A stretch of DNA of 64,000 nt from the NCBI GenBank assembly GCA_964576925.1, contig CAZNWJ010000011.1, positions 1 to 64,000 on the forward strand, read 5' to 3'. This stretch comes from JADJGC01 sp964576925. GTDB taxonomy: Bacteria > Zixibacteria > MSB-5A5 > CAIYYT01. Positions 9,081-17,487 of this stretch are shown piece by piece. The number at the start of each line of letters is the position of its first letter. Position 1 is the first letter of the stretch. A program made the translations under genes and the position numbers. Under the pieces are notes generated by a model. That model saw nothing but the letters and a program-made list of their open reading frames with translations. It was not told the DNA's origin and did not search any database.

Positions 9081-9155
9081 GATGCCATGGTATTGATCAG
9101 CTCTGTGTTTGCTGGCGGCCCGGCGCCGTGTGAGGCGTGCAACTTTGGAGGTTAA
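9081..9155 (+). pseudogene. Remnant of a dockerin gene 3' end at the duplication junction
   Basis: The frame reads DAMVLISSVFAGGPAPCEAC and then NFGG and a stop. This matches the last 24 residues of the 653-residue protein (DAVALISYIFAGGPAPCEAC, then DFGG). It lies exactly 1,374 bases after its source at 7707-7781, so the duplicated unit began inside the 3' end of that gene. It has no start codon. It still carries the GGAGG RBS that serves the following gene. Confidence 0.85.
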
Positions 9156-9158
9156 GCA

Positions 9159-10418
9159 ATGAAGATCCTGATGCTCTGTACACTGATCCTCGCATCAACG
9201 CTTGTCGCCAGTGTGCAGGCGGAACGAGTCGCCGCAATAAAGGCGGATACCGATACCACGTTTCTGCCGCCCGACTCTGAGATACGCACTTCCTGTTTGC
9301 GTGTCTCGGTGGCGCCACACTCGCTGATCGGCACCGGCCCGCATTATTGGGAGTACTTTGCGGACGGCCCCTCTGCCCCAGATTACATCTATGAGGGCTA
9401 TCTCATTCTTGGTAACTCAGCCGAGAATCTAAGTTACATGGGAAGCAGCAGTCGAGTTCACCCAGCTCCGACTCCCAGTAACCCCTTCGGTTTTCTCCAG
9501 CGGGATGAGCAAGTCGTGATGAGCGTCGATTCAACTTCAAACCCAAAGCATCGGGTGGCGACCGGCAAGGGGTTTAATCGCGACTCGACGCTCAAGTTCG
9601 ATATCAGTTGGTATGCATCCAAGTTTCCCGATTCGTGCGATTTTCTGTTTGGAGCCTTCAAGATTTTCAAGGGACCCAATGGCGGCACGGTTGCGGGCTT
9701 GACGGTGGCGTACTTCGTGGATTGGGACATTCCCGCAGACACCGGGAGCGACAATTACTGCGGAGTAGACTATCCAATGTCATTGCTCTATCAGCGCGGA
9801 TCGCCGACGGGTAGCGCCAGCAACAATGCTTCTCGTTATGGCGCCATGGTGGGCTTGAGTGAACACCGGCTAATAGTCGGTGGATTCGTGCTGGAGTCAC
9901 CGGTTTACATCTATCCGGAAGCGGCACTTGAAAACGACTCGATTTGGAATCGCATGAGCAGCCTGCAGCAGAATCAGTATCAGTTCCCTGCGGCTTACGG
10001 CGACCCGGTGATGGGCACTGGACCGGCCGAGGACCTGTGTATGGTGTCGGTATTGGCGCGCAATCAGACGATTGATAGCGACGATACCTTACATTGCGGT
10101 GTGATACTCGCCACGCAACCTTCGGGCGGCACACTCGCAGGACTGAAGGCAGCGATAATGAAGGCTGTCAAGTTTGGTCAATCTCGCAACCTGGTTCCTG
10201 GCGCCTTTGCCGATTGCAAGTGCGGTGACTGCGACAACAATTGGGTTTGGACAATATCGGACGCCGTCTGCCTGATCTCTTACATCTTTGCTGGAGGTCA
10301 AGCCCCACCGCAAACTTGCCTTGGTGATGCTGACGGCAACAAGATTCTTACGATTTCAGATGCGGTGTACATGATCACGTTTATCTTTGGCGGCGGGCCG
10401 CAACCGGCCGGTTGCTGA
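9159..10418 (+). CDS. Secreted dockerin-repeat protein, tandem copy B
   Basis: This is the second copy of the preceding 419-residue gene, of the same length and with no net insertion or deletion. It has a signal peptide (MKILMLCTLILASTLVASVQA), the shared module, and two C-terminal dockerin repeats (CGDCDNNWVWTISDAVCLIS; DADGNKILTISDAVYMITF). In the first repeat a tryptophan replaces the glycine after the DNN of the calcium loop, which may weaken binding. The RBS lies in the upstream gene remnant. A strong terminator follows 26 bases after the stop and ends the operon. Confidence 0.85.
   Translation: MKILMLCTLILASTLVASVQAERVAAIKADTDTTFLPPDSEIRTSCLRVSVAPHSLIGTGPHYWEYFADGPSAPDYIYEGYLILGNSAENLSYMGSSSRVHPAPTPSNPFGFLQRDEQVVMSVDSTSNPKHRVATGKGFNRDSTLKFDISWYASKFPDSCDFLFGAFKIFKGPNGGTVAGLTVAYFVDWDIPADTGSDNYCGVDYPMSLLYQRGSPTGSASNNASRYGAMVGLSEHRLIVGGFVLESPVYIYPEAALENDSIWNRMSSLQQNQYQFPAAYGDPVMGTGPAEDLCMVSVLARNQTIDSDDTLHCGVILATQPSGGTLAGLKAAIMKAVKFGQSRNLVPGAFADCKCGDCDNNWVWTISDAVCLISYIFAGGQAPPQTCLGDADGNKILTISDAVYMITFIFGGGPQPAGC
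9258..9529 (+). repeat. 272-bp identical tract, copy B
   Basis: Identical to 7884-8155; the first mismatches are at 9257 and 9530. The tract codes for the start of the mature protein in both copies. Confidence 0.9.
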
Positions 10419-10443
10419 TTGACTTTGAATGCATCTATTCAAG

Positions 10444-10477
10444 AACGCCGTCAGGACAGAGCCCTGACGGCGTTTTT
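10444..10477 (+). terminator. Intrinsic terminator of the dockerin operon
   Basis: A perfect 12-bp stem, AACGCCGTCAGG / CCTGACGGCGTT, with a 7-base loop runs into TTTTT (10473-10477). It lies between the convergent dockerin operon and dnaK. Confidence 0.9.
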
Positions 10478-10500
10478 ATGAGGGTCTCCAGGTTGGTTGC

Positions 10501-12411
10501 TTACTTCACAACTTCGTAATCCGCATCCACCGCTTCCCCGCCGGACTGGGCTTGCGAACTTGAGGGTTCGGTAGGCTCACCCTGCGGCCGCGTCGCTTGG
10601 GCTCGCTGCTGCGCCGCCTGCTGGTAAAGCTGCGAAGCGGCATTCTGCATGATCGCCTGGAGCCGGTCAGTTTCTGACTTCATTGCCGAGAAGTCGGATC
10701 CCTTAGTCAACTCCTTGACCTTCTCAATCTGGCGCTCCAACTCAGCCTTGGCTGCAGCGTCGATCTTGTCACCGCTTTCCTTTACGAATTTCTCGCATTG
10801 GAAAGCCATCTGGTCGGCGTTGTTTTTCGTTTCAACATCCGCCTTGCGACGGCGGTCGGCATCGGCATTGGCTTCGGCATCACGCACCATCTTCTCGATC
10901 TCCGGCTTCGAAAGACCGGAAGAGGATTCGATGCGGATGTTCTGCACCTTGCCGGTACCGAGATCGCGCGCCGAGACATTGAGTATGCCATTGGCGTCGA
11001 TGTCGAAAGTTACCTCGATTTGCGGCACGCCGCGCGGGGCGGCCGGGATACCGTCAAGGAAGAAGCGTCCGATCGTGCGATTATCCAGCGCCATTTCGCG
11101 TTCGCCTTGCAGAACATGAATCTCCACCGACGTCTGACTGTCGCCGGCAGTTGAAAACACCTGCGACTTCTTGGTTGGAATCGTTGTGTTCCGTTCAATC
11201 AACTTGGTAAAGACACCACCGAGGGTCTCGATACCGAGCGACAACGGCGTAACATCAAGAAGCAGTACATCCTTCACGTCGCCGGCGAGCACCCCGCCCT
11301 GAATGGCGGCGCCGATCGCCACAACTTCGTCGGGATTGACGCCCTTGTGCGCCTCACGACCGAAAAAGCGTTCGACTTCCTCGACTACTTTCGGCATGCG
11401 TGTCATGCCACCCACAAGAACTACCTCGCCAATGTCGGACGGCGAGACCTTCGCGTCGGCCATCGCCTTGCGCACCGGTTCCATGCAGCGCGTGATCAGG
11501 TCTTCGACCATACCTTCGTATTTCGCGCGCGTTAACGTGACATTGAGGTGGCGCGGGCCGGAAGCGTCGGCCGTGATGAACGGCAGGTTGATTGTCGTTT
11601 CTTTCACAGTCGACAATTCAATCTTGGCCTTTTCAGCGGCTTCCTTCAAGCGTTGCAACGCCATCGGGTCGCGTGACAGGTCGATGCTGTCAGTTTTCTT
11701 GAATTCGGCAACCAGCCAATCGATGATGCGCTTGTCGAAATCGTCGCCACCAAGATGCGTGTCGCCGTTAGTAGAGAGCACTTCGAAGACGCCCTCGCCC
11801 AACTCGAGAACCGAGATGTCAAACGTACCGCCGCCCAGGTCGAAGACGGCGATCTTCTGCGCCTTCTTCTTGTCGAGCCCGTAGGCCAGCGCGGCCGCGG
11901 TCGGCTCGTTGATAATGCGCATGACTTCGAGACCGGCGATCTTGCCGGCGTCTTTGGTAGCCTGCCGCTGCGCATCATTGAAATAGGCAGGCACTGTGAT
12001 GACAGCCTTAGTCACTTTCTGGCCGAGGTAATCCTCAGCAGCTTGCTTGAGCTTGCCGAGAATGACGGCCGAAATCTCTTGCGGCGTAAACTCCTTACCT
12101 TCGATCTCGATCACAGCCAGGCCGTTGCCGGCGCGCTTGACCTTGTACGGGAAGTTTTTGATTTCTTCCGTAACTTCGTCAAAACGACGCCCCATAAACC
12201 GCTTCACGGAGAAGACCGTATTGAGCGGATTCGTTATCGCCTGGCGCTTGGCAATCTGCCCAACCAGGCGCTCTGCACCTTTCATGCCGACCACGGATGG
12301 CGTGGTGCGTCCGCCTTCAGCGTTGGCGATCACGACCGGTTCCTTGCCTTCCATCACGGAGAGGCAGGAGTTGGTCGTGCCCAGGTCGATGCCGATGATT
12401 TTATCTGACAT
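10501..12411 (-). CDS. dnaK: Chaperone DnaK (Hsp70)
   Basis: DnaK is the cytoplasmic ATP-dependent Hsp70 chaperone. The 636-residue protein begins MSDKIIGIDLGTTNSCLSVM and contains the phosphate-binding DLGGGTFDISVLELG, the conserved AYFNDAQRQATKDAG, the substrate-domain region (LLLDVTPLSLGIETLGG), and the acidic tail ending GGEAVDADYEVVK. The ATG at 12411 fits the family and has GGAGGA upstream; a 31-codon in-frame extension is rejected. grpE and dnaJ are not adjacent. It follows hsp20 with a hairpin between them. Confidence 0.98.
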   Translation of the reverse strand: MSDKIIGIDLGTTNSCLSVMEGKEPVVIANAEGGRTTPSVVGMKGAERLVGQIAKRQAITNPLNTVFSVKRFMGRRFDEVTEEIKNFPYKVKRAGNGLAVIEIEGKEFTPQEISAVILGKLKQAAEDYLGQKVTKAVITVPAYFNDAQRQATKDAGKIAGLEVMRIINEPTAAALAYGLDKKKAQKIAVFDLGGGTFDISVLELGEGVFEVLSTNGDTHLGGDDFDKRIIDWLVAEFKKTDSIDLSRDPMALQRLKEAAEKAKIELSTVKETTINLPFITADASGPRHLNVTLTRAKYEGMVEDLITRCMEPVRKAMADAKVSPSDIGEVVLVGGMTRMPKVVEEVERFFGREAHKGVNPDEVVAIGAAIQGGVLAGDVKDVLLLDVTPLSLGIETLGGVFTKLIERNTTIPTKKSQVFSTAGDSQTSVEIHVLQGEREMALDNRTIGRFFLDGIPAAPRGVPQIEVTFDIDANGILNVSARDLGTGKVQNIRIESSSGLSKPEIEKMVRDAEANADADRRRKADVETKNNADQMAFQCEKFVKESGDKIDAAAKAELERQIEKVKELTKGSDFSAMKSETDRLQAIMQNAASQLYQQAAQQRAQATRPQGEPTEPSSSQAQSGGEAVDADYEVVK

Positions 12412-12465
12412 ATCTGTTGTTCCTCCTTCAGCGGGCGATCTCGAATCGTCCGCCTTTGCATCAGA

Positions 12466-12494
12466 AAGCCCGCCCGGTGACTCCGAGCGGGCTT
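12466..12494 (-). terminator. Hairpin between hsp20 and dnaK
   Basis: On the minus strand AAGCCCGC pairs with GCGGGCTT, with inner pairing and one mismatch. It lies 34 bases after the hsp20 stop and is followed by TTTCTG. It may terminate hsp20 transcripts partially, or stabilise them, before dnaK. Confidence 0.5.
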
Positions 12495-12527
12495 GACGTT
12501 TCACTCGTCGCGTTTGAGAATTCTCGC

Positions 12528-12977
12528 TTAGCCGATCTTGATGTCGATCTGCTTCGGCTTGACTTCCTCAGCCTTCGGCAGGACGATCTCAAGCACGCCG
12601 TTCTTGTAATTGGCCTGGATCTTTTGCGCGTCGACATCCTTGGAAAGGCGCAGGCTGCGCGTAAAGGTGCCGTAGATCCGCTCGATGTGGCGGTAGTCCT
12701 TCTCCTCGTTGCGCGACTCGTACTTGCGTTCGCCGGTCACGACGAGTGTGTTGTCTTCGAACTGCACCTTGACATCGTTCTTGTCAACACCCGGCACATC
12801 GAGGTGGACGACGAAGCTTTCGGGGGTTTCGTGCACGTCGGCGCGCGGGACCCAACCGGCTTCGCTTTCAACCATCGACCCGCCATTGAAACCGTTGAAA
12901 ATCTCGGTGAACACGCGGTCCATTTCGTTGCTCAGGAGACCGAACCGATTCCGGGGCTTGCTGACTGTGAGATACAT
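12528..12977 (-). CDS. Hsp20 / alpha-crystallin small heat-shock protein
   Basis: The 149-residue protein contains the alpha-crystallin domain from about residue 40: WVPRADVHETPESFVVHLDV, GVDKNDVKVQFEDNTLVVTG, and the strand YGTFTRSLRLSKDVD. The C-terminal dimer strand YKNGVLEIVLPKAEE follows, and an IxI-like tail (IDIKIG) closes the protein. These ATP-independent holdases keep unfolding proteins soluble for DnaK, which is encoded just downstream. GGAGGA lies before the ATG. No CIRCE element was seen upstream. Confidence 0.95.
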   Translation of the reverse strand: MYLTVSKPRNRFGLLSNEMDRVFTEIFNGFNGGSMVESEAGWVPRADVHETPESFVVHLDVPGVDKNDVKVQFEDNTLVVTGERKYESRNEEKDYRHIERIYGTFTRSLRLSKDVDAQKIQANYKNGVLEIVLPKAEEVKPKQIDIKIG

Positions 12978-13229
12978 GACTGTTTCCTCCTCTACTATTG
13001 CTTAACTTTCTTGTTTTCTTTTTCTTGCCGCGACCTTCATCGCGACGCCAGAACATAATGCAGAGAGCGTGCCAACTCGTGCAAGTCTCGCATAACCACT
13101 TGTGCAACTATCGGTTACACGCTAAGCAGAGAGCCAGCTAGGATTGGATGTGGATGCCACCTTGGCAGATTTCATGCCAGAGCGGCACGAACTCTGTCAG
13201 CCTGTCAGTTGAGATGGCAGAGGTGAGTC

Positions 13230-14363
13230 TTAACTGCCGATCGCGAAGAGGCGACGCTGAGTAGTGACCACGTAGACCAATTCGTCAATCACGGCGGGAG
13301 GGGCAATAATCGTGCCGCCGACGTTGACGCGGCCTTCGAGAGTGCCGTCATTGGCAAACTGATAGACGGAGCCGGCGCTGTTCGCCACAATGAAGGAATT
13401 GCCGACGGCGATCGGAGAGGCTTGCACGACGCCATCCGTTTCATAACGCCAGATGATGCCGCCGTCTTCGGCATTAAGGCAGTAAACGGTTCGGTCGTCG
13501 GAGCCGAAGACGATGCGGTTACCCCTCAGGACCGCCGTGGTGTGAATCGAGTTGACGGTCTGGTGACGCCATACTTCCCTACCGGTTTCCGTATCCAGCG
13601 CAATGAAGCTGCCATCACCGACGCCCGCGTAGAGGTATCTTTCAGCCAATGGCTGAGCAAAGATTGTACTGCCGGTTTCGAAGCGCCACTTTTCTGCGCC
13701 GCTGGCGCGATCCAGCGCGATGATCGCTCCGCGGTCGGTGCCAATGTAGACGGCTGCAGAATCAACCGCCGGCGGCGCGTAGACGTGGGCCCGGAGTTCT
13801 TGCTCCCACGATATCTTGCCGGTGAATCGATTCAGAAGCGTGACCGTGCCGACTCGGGAAACAACAAAGAGATCGTCACCGTCGATGATCGGAGCAGCGG
13901 GCGGGTCAATCACTTTGAAAGTCCACAGCTTTTTGCCGTTGACCAAATTCATGGCCGTAAGTTGATCGGAGCCCGATTCGTCGGCGAAATAGATCAACTC
14001 GTCTTTCATGGCGACTGCCGAGCCGACGGACGAACCGGCTTCGAGCGAAGTGATCTCGCTGCCAGTGCGCGGGTTGAGGAAATAGATTCGTTTATTATAA
14101 GAGGGTACGATGATGAACTGCGTGTTACCTACAACCTGACCGCCAAGACCACCGTTGAGTTTGCGCTCAAACTTTATGGTGTCGATAGGCGGGAGTTCCA
14201 TCTCGACGACGGCGTTCCCCGTGGCATTAACGCGATGCTGCGTAAAGCCGGCGCCGGAAGGCGGCACCGACTTGAATGCCTTGAAATGGGGGGCGCAGGC
14301 GCCGAGGACGATTGCGAAGAGAAGCAGGCTAATTGTTCGCAGTGTGGAACAAGTTGACATCAT
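13230..14363 (-). CDS. PQQ-type beta-propeller lipoprotein (BamB-like)
   Basis: The 377-residue protein has a lipoprotein signal with lipobox LGAC (cysteine 23). Repeats of the PQQ/YWTD-like propeller follow, with motifs such as NGKKLWTFKVIDPP, TGKISWEQELRAHV, SGAEKWRFETGS, TGREVWRHQT and DGGIIWRYETDG. The fold and the lipid anchor resemble BamB, a lipoprotein of the outer-membrane assembly machine, but other PQQ-repeat lipoproteins are common. It is the last gene of the unit with the barrel protein, which fits an envelope role. The ATG directly follows the stop of the preceding gene. Confidence 0.8.
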   Translation of the reverse strand: MMSTCSTLRTISLLLFAIVLGACAPHFKAFKSVPPSGAGFTQHRVNATGNAVVEMELPPIDTIKFERKLNGGLGGQVVGNTQFIIVPSYNKRIYFLNPRTGSEITSLEAGSSVGSAVAMKDELIYFADESGSDQLTAMNLVNGKKLWTFKVIDPPAAPIIDGDDLFVVSRVGTVTLLNRFTGKISWEQELRAHVYAPPAVDSAAVYIGTDRGAIIALDRASGAEKWRFETGSTIFAQPLAERYLYAGVGDGSFIALDTETGREVWRHQTVNSIHTTAVLRGNRIVFGSDDRTVYCLNAEDGGIIWRYETDGVVQASPIAVGNSFIVANSAGSVYQFANDGTLEGRVNVGGTIIAPPAVIDELVYVVTTQRRLFAIGS

Positions 14364-14717
14364 CTATTGACTACTTCCCTGCTCCGAATGAGTGAATTCG
14401 CGAAGTTGTTTCTTGATCCCCTCAATGCGTAGCTCGTAATGCGCCTTGGAGTTTTGCGATTTGCCCGAGGCAATTCGCAGCGAGTCGTTCAGCCGCAAGC
14501 CGAGATTGAGCAGGCTGATCAGCGAGTCGAGCGCGGCGGGCTCCAGAGCCGAAAGGTCGGTTTTGGAGAACAGCCGTGCTGAACCGAGGAGTTCCACCTG
14601 CTTGTTCATGGCAATGTCCGCTGCCGCCGGCGGAACCGGTTTGAAAAGCGCGGCTGCAGCGCCGATGACCGCCATCAGGATCACGAGCGCTATGACTATG
14701 ATTCTACCGTTTACCAT
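14364..14717 (-). CDS. Small single-pass membrane protein, unknown
   Basis: The 117-residue protein begins MVNGRIIVIALVILMAVIGA, an N-terminal membrane anchor. A mostly helical polar region follows (LGSARLFSKTDLSALEP, SLISLLNLGLRLNDSLRI), probably periplasmic. I recognise no family. The ATG at 14717 is preferred over an upstream in-frame codon because it directly follows the stop at 14728. Its place between the barrel protein and the propeller lipoprotein suggests a shared envelope function. Confidence 0.6.
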   Translation of the reverse strand: MVNGRIIVIALVILMAVIGAAAALFKPVPPAAADIAMNKQVELLGSARLFSKTDLSALEPAALDSLISLLNLGLRLNDSLRIASGKSQNSKAHYELRIEGIKKQLREFTHSEQGSSQ

Positions 14718-14727
14718 GGAGACAAGA

Positions 14728-17484
14728 TCAGAAGTTCCAGCCGAAGAAGAAATCAAATTTCAGGCCCGGTTCGAATGTTTCGAAATCGGTCTTCTTGGAG
14801 AGATCGAAGCGAAGCACGGCCATATAGCCGAGTGCAACTCGCGCACCGACGCCAGCGGAGCCGTAAAAGCGGTCAAACTCGTCGTTCCAACCGGAGCCGA
14901 CATCGGCAAAAAGCGCTCCGCGAATAGCTTGGAAGCCCATGCGGCCAAAAGGAAAGCCGATAAACAGATTATCGATAAGCGGAAAACGCAACTCATTGGA
15001 CAACAAGACGACTTTGCGTGAGTAAAATTCGCGGCGATCGTAACCGCGCAACGACCAACTGCCGCCGAGATACATCCGCTGTGGTTCTTCGCCGGCCGAC
15101 CAGAACCCGAATGCCCGCGTAGCAAATGCGGAGTACTTGCGAATCCGCAGATAATTGCGAAGGTCAACAAAGACCAGACGATTAAAGAACTGGCCGGAAT
15201 AGAAATCGGTTGTCAGCCCGACGGTGGCGTTCAAGCGCATCCCGTCGAGAGGACCGGAGATATCCCATAGAGAGTTGTCGTGGATGAGCGAGGCGTAGTT
15301 GGTCGCCAGGATGGCATGCCGCTTATCGAAGAAGAGCGGCCGTTCTTTGTAAGAGTGACGCAGAAACAAGGAGGTCTCAACGCGAGTGAATTTCGACAGC
15401 GGGTACGAAAGCAGCCCTTGCACACCGCTCTGGCGTTCGTCGTAATAGCCTTCGTAGTCATCGTAGTGTTCATCATAAAGGTGATAGGCACCGAGACCGT
15501 AGTTAATGCGGTGTGTCTTGTTGATGTAAGTAATGCCCACATTAAATGATTCCAGGAGTTCGTTCTTGGAATCGGCGGTATTTGAGAGCAGTATGTAATA
15601 GAGCTTGTCGCCGAGCATATCGGAAAACACGGCCTGAAATCCGCCGATTGTTCCGTACACGGCGTCGTAGGCGATCGCCGACTGGGCAACATCAAAGGAG
15701 AATTCGTTGTTGTAATCGATAACTCCGGCTTCCTCGCTGCCGCCGAGGCGGTCGGGGTTCCAGACGGCATATTGCGCTACCGGGGTCTCAACCGGCACAG
15801 CCGACGCGGTATCGAGCGGCATGGCGTAGACACTGAAGCTGAAGTTCTGGTACCCGGAGAACATCAATCGGTCGCCGTACATCACGGGGTCAAAGACGCC
15901 GGTAACGAAGGACGATACCTGCCTGAGTCGCTCCTGGCGGTCAAGCAGATAGATATTAGAAACGCCATTGCGATCGGAGGAGAATAGGATTCCCTCCGAA
16001 GTGACATAGGGAGAGCGGTCGTTGAACCGGCCGTAGGTCAGCGGTGCGATAACCGAGTCGCGCCACTGGTAGCGGAAGAGGTTGGTGAAACCTTCGTGGC
16101 CGTAGCCGCCGCGATCGGAGGCAAAGATGATGTCCTCGCCGTCAAACACCGGCTCTGTGTCGAGGTAGATATCATTGGTCAAGCGTGTCAGGGCCGAGTC
16201 GGTCAGGTTCAGAAGATACAGATCATGAAAACCGCCGTAGGTTGCTCCCGAAAAGACGAGGCGCTTGCCATCCGAAGACCAGGAAGGAGACAGCAATTGG
16301 TACAGTTTGGCGAACTCAAAGGTCAGCACAATGTCCTGCTCGCGGACGTCATAGATGTAAAGCACGTCCCGGGAATAGCGCTTGGAGATGAACGCAATGC
16401 GGCCATCTCCCGATGCGCTGATACGCGACTGCAGGAGATGGAGCGATTCAAAGGCCGGTGAGCGCTCGCCCTTGACGAGGGTGACTTCTTCATCCAAAGT
16501 CTGCGAGCGCATGTAAATTCCGGAGTAGCCAAGCTTATTGGCCTTGTAGGCGACCCAGTCACTGGCGCCGCGAAACTCGATATTGAGCGGAACCGGCTTG
16601 ACGGCGAACTGCTTTTCGGTTATCGGCGTCGTTGTTTTGGCCGGCAGATCAGCGTCCTTGAGATCCGGGAAATAGCGTTTCTTGAGCGAGTACACCCATT
16701 CGGCGCCAACTTCCTCGAGCGATTTACCGACCGTCACTTTGAATAACTGGCGAAAGGTCTGGGCCTTCCACCAATTCTCGAACATCATCTGCAATTTGTC
16801 TTCGCCGTAATTGTCGGCGAGGAAGTGGCAAAACGATTCGCCATACTTGTACATAAAGAACGAGCCGGAGAGATACTCCAGTTCGTGAATCGGCCGCAGC
16901 GTACCCTCGATAGCCATGTCGGAGAGAATCATGTCGGCTTCCGCGTCCCACTCACGCGACCAGTATTCAGCCAGTCCTTCCGTAAACCACAGCGGAGGGC
17001 CGTAGAAACTCATTTTGCGGTGCTGGGACATGATGGCCTGGATCTTATCGAAGGTGAACACGTGCACGAGTTCGTGGCGAATCACACGCTGGAATTCGGA
17101 AATCGAGCCGTTAAAGGGCACGACCATGCGGCCCTTGAAAAACTCGGTGAAGCCGGCCACGCTTTCGGGAAGCAGAGTCGGCGTGACGTTGGTCTGGGTG
17201 AAGAAGGTCGGCGCGCTATAAATAATCAGCGGGATTTTGCGAAAAATATGGAAATTGAACTTATCGGCGAGATGATCGTAGCTGGCCTCGGCAGCAGCCG
17301 CGGCGATTTCCGGGAGTCCGCCGTCATCGTCGTAAAAGAAGATGCGGAAGTGCTCGGTCTGCAGTACCTTCCACTCGAAGGGCTGGTACTGCACCTTGTT
17401 CTTACCGAAGTAGAACTGCGCGGCGGCATCGCTGAGGCCGATGAAGAGGGCGACAGCGATGAGAGCGAGTCGATATAGGATCAT
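14728..17484 (-). CDS. Zinc metallopeptidase / TolB-like propeller / outer-membrane barrel protein
   Basis: The 918-residue protein has a signal peptide (MILYRLALIAVALFIGLSDA). A gluzincin-type peptidase domain carries HELVH at residues 137-141 and a third-ligand candidate in WFTEGLAEYW (E169). A PD40/TolB-like propeller at about residues 330-600 has repeats such as SPSWSSDGKRLVFSG and DIIFASDRGGYG. The C-terminal ~280 residues resemble an Omp85/bacterial-surface-antigen barrel, with GGSWSLRGYDRREFYSRKVV and RGALFADVGSGW. It is therefore probably an outer-membrane protein with a periplasmic or surface peptidase. The start overlaps nothing and lies four bases after the HEAT gene. Substrate unknown. 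Confidence 0.8.
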   Translation of the reverse strand: MILYRLALIAVALFIGLSDAAAQFYFGKNKVQYQPFEWKVLQTEHFRIFFYDDDGGLPEIAAAAAEASYDHLADKFNFHIFRKIPLIIYSAPTFFTQTNVTPTLLPESVAGFTEFFKGRMVVPFNGSISEFQRVIRHELVHVFTFDKIQAIMSQHRKMSFYGPPLWFTEGLAEYWSREWDAEADMILSDMAIEGTLRPIHELEYLSGSFFMYKYGESFCHFLADNYGEDKLQMMFENWWKAQTFRQLFKVTVGKSLEEVGAEWVYSLKKRYFPDLKDADLPAKTTTPITEKQFAVKPVPLNIEFRGASDWVAYKANKLGYSGIYMRSQTLDEEVTLVKGERSPAFESLHLLQSRISASGDGRIAFISKRYSRDVLYIYDVREQDIVLTFEFAKLYQLLSPSWSSDGKRLVFSGATYGGFHDLYLLNLTDSALTRLTNDIYLDTEPVFDGEDIIFASDRGGYGHEGFTNLFRYQWRDSVIAPLTYGRFNDRSPYVTSEGILFSSDRNGVSNIYLLDRQERLRQVSSFVTGVFDPVMYGDRLMFSGYQNFSFSVYAMPLDTASAVPVETPVAQYAVWNPDRLGGSEEAGVIDYNNEFSFDVAQSAIAYDAVYGTIGGFQAVFSDMLGDKLYYILLSNTADSKNELLESFNVGITYINKTHRINYGLGAYHLYDEHYDDYEGYYDERQSGVQGLLSYPLSKFTRVETSLFLRHSYKERPLFFDKRHAILATNYASLIHDNSLWDISGPLDGMRLNATVGLTTDFYSGQFFNRLVFVDLRNYLRIRKYSAFATRAFGFWSAGEEPQRMYLGGSWSLRGYDRREFYSRKVVLLSNELRFPLIDNLFIGFPFGRMGFQAIRGALFADVGSGWNDEFDRFYGSAGVGARVALGYMAVLRFDLSKKTDFETFEPGLKFDFFFGWNF

Positions 17485-17487
17485 GCG

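Noticed and set aside
12978..13229. CIRCE operator or heat-shock promoter upstream of hsp20
   Set aside because: No TTAGCACTC-type inverted repeat was found. A TTGCAC-N18-CATTAT candidate is too weak to list.
13422..14357. 311-residue plus-strand open frame
   Set aside because: Antisense to the PQQ-propeller lipoprotein, which has a lipobox and repeated motifs.
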